Source: Dehalococcoidia bacterium (lineage in GTDB: Bacteria > Chloroflexota > Dehalococcoidia > JACVQG01). Taken from it: 10,162 nt of DNA. A program made the position numbers and the translations under genes. Positions 5,468-10,162 of this stretch are shown here, one piece after another (the first letter of the stretch is position 1; each line of letters starts with the position of its first letter). Below the pieces are notes generated by a model that had not been told where the DNA came from, searched no databases, and was given only the letters and a program-made list of their open reading frames with translations. Location: NCBI GenBank assembly GCA_015661045.1, contig JACVQG010000022.1, forward strand, positions 1 to 10,162, written 5' to 3'.

Positions 5468-6049
5468 ATGGAAATAACAACCGCAATACAGGTCCCTTGC
5501 GTATATTTCCCCAAGCGCGGGCCGGACAACACAGAGGAAGTTTTGAATCTCGCGAAAAAGCGGGCTGAAGAACTGGGTATCAAGACTATAGTTATAGCTA
5601 CAACAAAGGGCGATACCGCTCTGAAGGCTGCCCGTTTATTTAAGGGATACCGTGTGGTTGCCGTCACTCACGCTCACGGTTTTAGGACCCCTGATAACCA
5701 GGAAGTCCCCGACGAGACTCTGGCTGCCATACGGGAGGCTGGTGGTATTGTCTTTACCGGCACCCATATCTTTGCCGCTACAGGCAGGGCAGTACGGAAG
5801 AAATTTCAGACGTACGAAATCGAGGATATCATCGCCAGCACCTTGAGGGTAATGGGAGACGGTATGAAAGTGGTGTGCGAAATTGCCATGATGGCTGCCG
5901 ATGCCGGCCTGGTGCGAACTGACGAGGATATCATATCCATCGCTGGTTCCGGGAGGGGCGCAGATACTGCAGTGGTTATTAAGCCGGTAAACGTTCAGAA
6001 CTTCTTCGACCTCAGGGTTAAAGAACTATTATGCAAACCCCGGTTTTAG
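5468..6049 (+). CDS. stand-alone pyruvate kinase C-terminal (alpha/beta) domain protein
   Basis: A 193-residue protein that resembles the C-terminal allosteric domain of pyruvate kinase without the catalytic barrel, the type represented by Archaeoglobus AF0103. Visible features are an N-terminal 'VYFPKRGPDNTEEVLNLAKKRA' region (12-33), 'IVIATTKGDTALKAARLF' (41-58) which resembles the phosphate-binding turn of the pyruvate-kinase domain, 'GYRVVAVTHAHGF' (60-72), and 'VVCEIAMMAADAGLV' (135-149) leading to 'IAGSGRGADTAVVIKP' (158-173). It may bind a phosphorylated ligand or nucleotide. No activity is established for this group. CAGGAG (5455-5460) lies seven bases before the ATG. It lies 49 bases after the DUF2283 gene and is probably in the same operon. 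A regulatory or ligand-sensing role is inference. Confidence 0.8.
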   Translation: MEITTAIQVPCVYFPKRGPDNTEEVLNLAKKRAEELGIKTIVIATTKGDTALKAARLFKGYRVVAVTHAHGFRTPDNQEVPDETLAAIREAGGIVFTGTHIFAATGRAVRKKFQTYEIEDIIASTLRVMGDGMKVVCEIAMMAADAGLVRTDEDIISIAGSGRGADTAVVIKPVNVQNFFDLRVKELLCKPRF

Positions 6050-6070
6050 ATTAAAAAAGGGTTAAATAAT

Positions 6071-7141
6071 ATGAACTTCGATGATTTACTTCGCCTGGCA
6101 GTAACCGAGGGCGCCTCCGACCTGCACATCACCTCGGGTAGCCATCCCATGCTGAGGAGCAACGGAACATTATACCCTATCTCCGGCCAGCCGGTTCTTA
6201 AACCCGGTGACGTCGAGGAGTCGCTGCGCAACCTTCTGGACAAGACCCGTTGGGAGATTTTTCAACGTGACCGGGAATTGGACTTCAGCTATGCAATCCC
6301 CGGCCTGTCCAGGGTAAGGATAAATGCCAGCTTTGAGCGGGGAAATATCAGCCTGTCCTGCCGACTGCTGCCTTTTAAAATCCTCTCCATGGATGAACTC
6401 GGGTTACCCCGATTATGCAAAGAGCTGGTTGCCAAACCCCGTGGAATGATCCTGGTAACCGGCCCAACGGGCACTGGCAAGTCCACAACATTGGCTGCAA
6501 TGATTAATTACATGAACGAAAATCTCAACAAACGGATTATTACCATCGAAGACCCAATCGAATTCGTCTATGAAAACAAAAAGAGCATTATTATGCAGCG
6601 GGAGTTAGGCACCGATACCCTTTCTTTCCAAGCTGCCCTGAAGCATGTACTTCGACAGGACCCCAATGTCATACTGATAGGCGAGTTACGGGACATGGAC
6701 ACTATTTCGGTGGCGCTCACTGCTGCTGAAACCGGCCATCTTGTTCTGAGTACCCTCCATACCGTAAACGCCGCTCAAACAGTGGACAGGATTGTGGATG
6801 TCTTCCCTGCATCCAACCAGCAGCAAATACGGCTCCAGCTATCTTTGGTCTTAGAGGGTGTAATCTCGCAAGTACTATTACCCAGAGCCGATGGGAAGGG
6901 AAGAATTGCAGCCTTTGAGATAATGGTGGCTAATTATGCTATTAGAAACCTTATCCGTGAAGGCAAGTCGTTCCAGATACCCAATTTTATTCAGATGGGC
7001 AGGCAGCAGGGTATGCAGACCCTCGACCAGGCCTTGGAAGAGCTGGTCAAGGCAAAGATAATAACCCATCAAACAGCGCTAAGCAAAGCCATCCACGCCG
7101 AAGAGTTAGCCCAGGCTTTGAAAAAATCGGGCTTAGATTGA
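6071..7141 (+). CDS. pilT: PilT-type twitching motility ATPase
   Basis: A 356-residue secretion/pilus ATPase of the retraction (PilT) type. The N-terminal domain has the typical 'ASDLHITSGSHPMLR' (15-29). The ATPase core has Walker A 'GPTGTGKST' (131-139), the Asp box 'ITIEDPIEFVYENK' (157-170), Walker B 'VILIGELRD' with E205 (200-208), and the His box 'TGHLVLSTLHT' (221-231). The C-terminal 'AIRNLIREGK' (290-299) is the PilT-specific motif needed for retraction and separates it from PilB. Full length, with all catalytic motifs intact. PilT acts as a cytoplasmic hexamer that powers depolymerisation of type IV pili. The ATG has AAGGG about ten bases upstream. It follows the previous gene by 21 bases and no other pilus gene lies in the window, so it is read with metabolic genes. 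Confidence 0.93.
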   Translation: MNFDDLLRLAVTEGASDLHITSGSHPMLRSNGTLYPISGQPVLKPGDVEESLRNLLDKTRWEIFQRDRELDFSYAIPGLSRVRINASFERGNISLSCRLLPFKILSMDELGLPRLCKELVAKPRGMILVTGPTGTGKSTTLAAMINYMNENLNKRIITIEDPIEFVYENKKSIIMQRELGTDTLSFQAALKHVLRQDPNVILIGELRDMDTISVALTAAETGHLVLSTLHTVNAAQTVDRIVDVFPASNQQQIRLQLSLVLEGVISQVLLPRADGKGRIAAFEIMVANYAIRNLIREGKSFQIPNFIQMGRQQGMQTLDQALEELVKAKIITHQTALSKAIHAEELAQALKKSGLD

Positions 7142-7300
7142 CAGACAAGCCCTGACACTGTATACTTCCCCCAATTCCAGTCTATTCAAGATGGATTTTC
7201 TGAACCTCTAAGATTTAGGTTAGATTTTTACCCTACAATTTTAAGTATTACCTGTTCATTATCCAAAAAACATAGCCTTGAAATTCGTTCGGAGGTAAAA

Positions 7301-8419
7301 GTGGAAAGGCAATTAGAGCGGCGAAAAGAGCCCGAACCGGTTGAGATGAGCCGGCAGACCGAAGAGCAGTGGGCAAGACGGGAAGAGGAAAAGAAACGGC
7401 TGGCCTCCCTGCCCCATGTCATCCAGCACGACGATATCCCCTGGGTTCAAATGTCTCAGGCTTTCTATAAAGGCTTTACCGGAGTGGGAATAAAAGGGCG
7501 TCTTACCCGACTGCCCCTTTTCTCTATGACGCTCTCCGCCCAAATCCTTAACCCCGGAAGCAAATCAGGCAAGCACCGTCACTTCAATGAGGCAATTCTC
7601 TATATAGTTGAAGGTGAAGGTTATAGTATCCATGACGACATAAAACACACCTGCGAAGCCGGTGATATTGTCTGTGTGCCCACATATACCATTCACCAGC
7701 ATTTCAATGCCAGCTCATCTAAAGAGGTCAAGGTCTTTTTTTCCACGCCAAGCCCCGTCTTCGAACTGGCTGGCCTGTCGTATCACGAGCAAATAGAGAT
7801 GCACCCTAAATACCGCATCCCGGAGGGCGTTACCCCCCTGCAAAATGATAAAGGCCAGTTCATCGGATACAGGGATAAGGATGGCAAAGAATACAGGTTA
7901 GCCGAGGTGGATACGCAGTCCCAGTCATTGTTCCAGGGAAGAAGGGGCGTTGACGCTCCGGTTGTCATTAAAAATACTTATGATCATTATCTCAGTGAGC
8001 TAGTTGAGGAGAGCCGATGGCACCGCTCTCTACTCCATGTAGTCAAGCAAAAGGAGCGCCCCTGGGAGGACACCCGCATGGGCCGTATGAAATATCTGGC
8101 CCACTGGCCGACAATACCATCCGGCCTGCGTCTTTTCGATAGTTTCATCCAGGAGATACCCCCTGGCGGCCGTTCCGGAAAGCACCGGCATGTCAGCGAA
8201 GAGGTCCATTTTATTCTTGAGGGCAAGGGTTACGATATCCACGATGGCGCCAGGTGGGACTGGCAAAAAGAAAGTATAGTTTGTATTCCAGTCAACACAA
8301 CCCACCAGCATTTCAATACCGACCCCAACCGTCCAGCCCGGTTTCTAAGCTTTCAGTCCCGCTTTTATCACTACCTGGGACATGGTGGCATCGAACACAT
8401 GGAGGATGCACCGAAATAG
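7301..8419 (+). CDS. double-cupin metal-binding protein, first paralogue
   Basis: A 372-residue bicupin. After a charged helical N-terminus (1-36, rich in E, R and K), cupin 1 has 'GKHRHFNEAILYIVEGEGY' (90-108) and 'PTYTIHQHFN' (127-136). Cupin 2 has 'GKHRHVSEEVHFILEGKGY' (293-311) and 'PVNTTHQHFN' (330-339). Metal ligands would be H92, H94 and H132 or H134, and H295, H297 and H335 or H337, with E97 and E300 available. The pattern recalls gentisate dioxygenase-like bicupins, but identity with that enzyme cannot be shown. The tail 'GHGGIEHMEDAPK' (360-372) is shared with the paralogue downstream. GTG start has GGAGGT (7291-7296) four bases upstream, and the homologous N-terminus of the paralogue supports it. 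No signal peptide, so cytoplasmic. The 159-base gap upstream has an isolated TACAAT (7234-7239) without a good -35. Likely a dioxygenase, isomerase or ligand sensor. Confidence 0.85.
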   Translation: MERQLERRKEPEPVEMSRQTEEQWARREEEKKRLASLPHVIQHDDIPWVQMSQAFYKGFTGVGIKGRLTRLPLFSMTLSAQILNPGSKSGKHRHFNEAILYIVEGEGYSIHDDIKHTCEAGDIVCVPTYTIHQHFNASSSKEVKVFFSTPSPVFELAGLSYHEQIEMHPKYRIPEGVTPLQNDKGQFIGYRDKDGKEYRLAEVDTQSQSLFQGRRGVDAPVVIKNTYDHYLSELVEESRWHRSLLHVVKQKERPWEDTRMGRMKYLAHWPTIPSGLRLFDSFIQEIPPGGRSGKHRHVSEEVHFILEGKGYDIHDGARWDWQKESIVCIPVNTTHQHFNTDPNRPARFLSFQSRFYHYLGHGGIEHMEDAPK

Positions 8420-8425
8420 AGGTGG

Positions 8426-8446
8426 GAAGTGAGAAGTGAGAAGTGG
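8426..8446 (+). repeat. three 7-bp tandem repeats (GAAGTGA)
   Basis: GAAGTGA at 8426-8432 and 8433-8439, then GAAGTGG at 8440-8446, seven bases after the stop of the first cupin gene. Short, possibly a slippage product or the edge of the adjacent hairpin repeat. Confidence 0.6.
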
Positions 8447-8450
8447 GGAA

Positions 8451-8476
8451 CGTAGGGGCGAACCGATGTGTTCGCC
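8451..8476 (+). repeat. GTAGGGGC hairpin repeat, copy 1
   Basis: The invariant head CGTAGGGGC (8451-8459) opens into a perfect 7-bp stem: GGCGAAC (8457-8463), loop CGATGT, GTTCGCC (8470-8476). There is no T-run after it, so it is not a typical terminator. The same head starts copies at 8486 and 9651, with different but self-complementary stems. This belongs to a class of dispersed palindromic repeats common between genes in some Chloroflexota and other phyla (recalled, not searched). Confidence 0.7.
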
Positions 8477-8485
8477 TGTTAAAAC

Positions 8486-8513
8486 CGTAGGGGCAGACCC
8501 CAGTGTCTGCCCT
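8486..8513 (+). repeat. GTAGGGGC hairpin repeat, copy 2
   Basis: CGTAGGGGC (8486-8494) followed by a perfect 8-bp stem: GGGCAGAC (8491-8498), loop CCCAGT, GTCTGCCC (8505-8512), extendable by one G-T pair. It lies nine bases after copy 1, so the gap between the two cupin genes carries a tandem pair of hairpins. The second cupin gene begins 25 bases later. Confidence 0.7.
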
Positions 8514-8537
8514 TTAGATTAAAGAAAGAGAGAGTTA

Positions 8538-9647
8538 ATGGAAAAGCAACAGGAACGGCGGCGTGAAGCAGAGCCGATAATATTCGAAAGGGACACCGAA
8601 GAGACCTGGTTACGGCTACAGGAGGACCGGGAAAAAAGGGCAGCTCTATCCCATGTAGCCAAAGATAAGGATGTGCCCTGGAAACAGAACTCCCAGGCCT
8701 ACAGAAAACGTTACGTCCAATCTGGACCTAAATACCGTTACACTATGGGGCCTATTGGCAGTATGACAGTATCCAAACAGATGCTACCGCCAATGGGTAA
8801 GGGCGGCAAACACCGTCACTATAACGAAGCTCTGCTGTATGTCATCGAGGGTGAGGGTTTTGAAACCCATGATGGTATAAAATATCCCTTCGAGACAGGA
8901 GACCTGGTCTGTGTGCCGACCTACTGTATCCACCAGCATTTCAATGCCTCCAGCAACTGGGTATCGGTCTTTTATTGCACACCGGCGGATTTCTTCGACC
9001 TCCTGGGTATTCAATCTACCGAGCAAATAGAGATGCACCCTAATTATCAGGTCCCGGAAACTGCTCAGATTATTCGTGGCACCCAGGGGCAGGTTATCGG
9101 TTATAAGGAAGCTTCCGGGTTGGAAATCAGGTTTGGCCTTGATGAAAATAAACAAATGTTGATGGATTCTAAAAAGGCCACTCAATTCCAGGGAGAGTCC
9201 AAAAATAACTACGATTTCTATATGCGCACCCTCTCGGACCAGACCAAATGGCGTCAAAATGCCATCCGTATTATTAAAAGTAAGGAGCGGCCCTGGGAAG
9301 AAACCAGAATGGGACGTATAAAATACCTGTCCCATCCTAATATCTCTACCGGCCTCCTCCTTTTCGATTCGTTCCTACAGGAAATTCCACCCGGGGGCGC
9401 TTCAGGTAAACACCGCCATGTCAGCGAAGAGGTCCATTATATTCTGGAAGGCCGTGGTTATGATATCCACGATGGAAAACAGTGGGATTGGGATACTAAC
9501 GATGTAGTGTTCATTCCGGTGAATACTGTTCATCAACATTTTAATGCGGACCCCAAAAAACCAGCCAGATTTATCTCAGTTCAGTCGCGCCTGTATCATT
9601 ACTGCGGCCACGGTGGGTTTGAACACATGGAGGACGCACCGAAATAG
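8538..9647 (+). CDS. double-cupin metal-binding protein, second paralogue
   Basis: A 369-residue paralogue of the preceding protein, alignable end to end with few gaps. Cupin 1: 'GKHRHYNEALLYVIEGEGF' (90-108) and 'PTYCIHQHFN' (127-136). Cupin 2: 'GKHRHVSEEVHYILEGRGY' (290-308) and 'PVNTVHQHFN' (327-336). Putative ligands H92, H94, H132 or H134, and H292, H294, H332 or H334 are all intact. The C-terminal half is very close to its neighbour, including 'KERPWEETRMGR' (249-260) and the tail 'GHGGFEHMEDAPK'. The N-terminal half has diverged, notably residues 51-80 and 195-225. This suggests a shared core activity with different substrate recognition, or a hetero-oligomer. The ATG has only an AGAGAG-like ribosome site. 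A third GTAGGGGC hairpin follows its stop, then a solute-binding lipoprotein gene in the same direction. Confidence 0.85.
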   Translation: MEKQQERRREAEPIIFERDTEETWLRLQEDREKRAALSHVAKDKDVPWKQNSQAYRKRYVQSGPKYRYTMGPIGSMTVSKQMLPPMGKGGKHRHYNEALLYVIEGEGFETHDGIKYPFETGDLVCVPTYCIHQHFNASSNWVSVFYCTPADFFDLLGIQSTEQIEMHPNYQVPETAQIIRGTQGQVIGYKEASGLEIRFGLDENKQMLMDSKKATQFQGESKNNYDFYMRTLSDQTKWRQNAIRIIKSKERPWEETRMGRIKYLSHPNISTGLLLFDSFLQEIPPGGASGKHRHVSEEVHYILEGRGYDIHDGKQWDWDTNDVVFIPVNTVHQHFNADPKKPARFISVQSRLYHYCGHGGFEHMEDAPK

Positions 9648-9650
9648 AAT

Positions 9651-9679
9651 CGTAGGGGCACGAAGCATCGTGCCCGTAC
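9651..9679 (+). repeat. GTAGGGGC hairpin repeat, copy 3
   Basis: CGTAGGGGC (9651-9659) with a perfect 8-bp stem: GGGCACGA (9656-9663), loop AGCA, TCGTGCCC (9668-9675). After one G-G mismatch the outer GTA (9652-9654) also pairs with TAC (9677-9679). A second, overlapping 4-bp pairing, CCCG (9673-9676) with CGGG (9683-9686), would compete with it. It lies three bases after the stop of the second cupin gene, the same position relative to its gene as the repeats after the first. Confidence 0.7.
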
Positions 9680-9710
9680 CATCGGGACAGAGAAAGAGGG
9701 AGGATATGTA

Positions 9711-10162
9711 ATGAACAAATACCTGATATTGGTGATCTCGTTTTTAATAGCATTGTCATTTGTTTCCAGTGCCTGCACGCCACAAGCTCAACCAACAAGC
9801 CCTCCGGCTCCGGCCTCAAAAGCTGCCACTCCTGTATCCGTTCCCACATCCAACCCCTCACTTCCAACTGCTCAAGATGCCGCTTGGCAAAAGGTAGTGG
9901 AAGCGGCTCAAAAAGAAGGCAAGCTGGTATTGTACAGCTTCAGTTTCACAGGCGATATGGGTGTTCAATTAGCCGCCGCATTTAAACAAAAATATGGCAT
10001 CTCTCTGGACATTGTAACCGGCCCGGGCGCCCAGATGATTGAACGGATAAAAGTTGAACAGCGAACAAAGCAGATTATGGCCGATATTATGGAGGGTTCC
10101 AATATAAATGCCAGTCTGGCGCAACAGGATGGCCTCTCGGAGAACTATGGCGAATTGCCGGT
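9711..10162 (+). CDS. extracellular solute-binding lipoprotein, iron-type (3' end outside window)
   Basis: The first 150 residues of a binding protein that runs off the right edge. A lipoprotein-type signal (hydrophobic 4-19, then SSAC with C22) is followed by a Pro/Ala/Ser/Thr-rich linker (24-53), a common style of surface lipoprotein anchoring in Chloroflexota. The mature domain begins near 57 with 'WQKVVEAAQKEGKLVLYS' (59-76), then 'AAFKQKYGISLDIVTGPG' (89-106) and 'ERIKVEQ' (111-117). This is the start typical of family 1 / Fe(III)-type ABC substrate-binding proteins, which also include binders of organic compounds. The -3 residue of the lipobox is Ser, which is less usual. GGGAGG (9698-9703) lies seven bases before the ATG. 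Expected partners (permease, ATPase) would lie beyond the window. The ligand cannot be told from this part. Confidence 0.8.
   Translation, partial: MNKYLILVISFLIALSFVSSACTPQAQPTSPPAPASKAATPVSVPTSNPSLPTAQDAAWQKVVEAAQKEGKLVLYSFSFTGDMGVQLAAAFKQKYGISLDIVTGPGAQMIERIKVEQRTKQIMADIMEGSNINASLAQQDGLSENYGELP

Noticed and set aside
5245..5667. 140-codon open frame on the - strand
   Set aside because: It crosses two supported + strand genes (DUF2283 and the pyruvate-kinase-like domain) and shows no family resemblance.
7129..7152. Stem GGGCTT/AAGCCC overlapping the pilT stop codon
   Set aside because: Six pairs with a 12-base loop and no T-run. It could contribute to transcript ends but does not meet terminator criteria.
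7202..7262. Promoter for the cupin genes around TACAAT at 7234-7239
   Set aside because: The -10 match is good, but no acceptable -35 lies 15-19 bases upstream, so no promoter is called.
8426..8513. Repeats between the cupin genes as a CRISPR array
   Set aside because: The units are short tandem heptamers and hairpins with differing stems. There is no regular repeat-spacer period and no cas gene.
8784..9335. 183-codon open frame on the - strand
   Set aside because: It lies wholly inside the second cupin gene, which has clear family motifs. The opposite frame has no recognisable domain and no ribosome site was noted.
7301..9647. Naming the bicupins as gentisate 1,2-dioxygenase
   Set aside because: The two-cupin layout and HRH motif are shared by many families. 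Substrate residues could not be verified, so only the cupin class is claimed.

Overview
The window is bacterial, roughly half GC, and densely coded. Every complete gene lies on the + strand. Only the first codons of a divergent gene are visible on the - strand at the left edge. The gene mix is LemA with a TPM-domain partner, a PBECR-type nuclease with a DUF2283 protein, a class I CoA-transferase-like pair, a stand-alone pyruvate-kinase C-terminal domain, PilT, tandem double-cupin proteins, and an iron-type solute-binding lipoprotein with a Pro/Ala/Thr-rich linker. This mix, plus dispersed GTAGGGGC hairpins, fits an uncultured anaerobic Chloroflexota, perhaps Dehalococcoidia. That assignment is inferred from gene content only.

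Layout. Positions 1-322 hold a divergent promoter region and a leader with short ORFs. Positions 323-858 hold an overlapping toxin-antitoxin-like pair. Positions 947-3168 hold a membrane cluster: LemA, a TPM-domain protein and a six-helix DUF6498-type protein. Positions 3169-3336 hold a good sigma70-type promoter flanked by a helically phased 9-bp inverted repeat. Positions 3337-6049 hold a likely catabolic operon: CoA-transferase-like subunits A and B, a second DUF2283 protein, and a pyruvate-kinase C-terminal-domain protein. Positions 6071-7141 hold pilT, isolated from other pilus genes. Positions 7301-9647 hold two paralogous double-cupin proteins separated and followed by hairpin repeats. 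From 9711 to the end is the start of a solute-binding lipoprotein.

How the genes may work together. The A/B pair lacks the catalytic glutamate of true CoA-transferases and resembles the IpdAB-type acyl-CoA ring-cleaving hydrolase group. It may act on a cyclic or branched acyl-CoA. The two bicupins keep four intact metal-binding His sets and sit just before a periplasmic binding protein, which suggests uptake and metal-dependent conversion of a small ligand. No substrate can be named from sequence alone. The best candidate for something undescribed is the bicupin pair with its binding protein. The most distinctive DNA-level signals are the covarying hairpins and the looped-operator-like promoter at 3222-3315.
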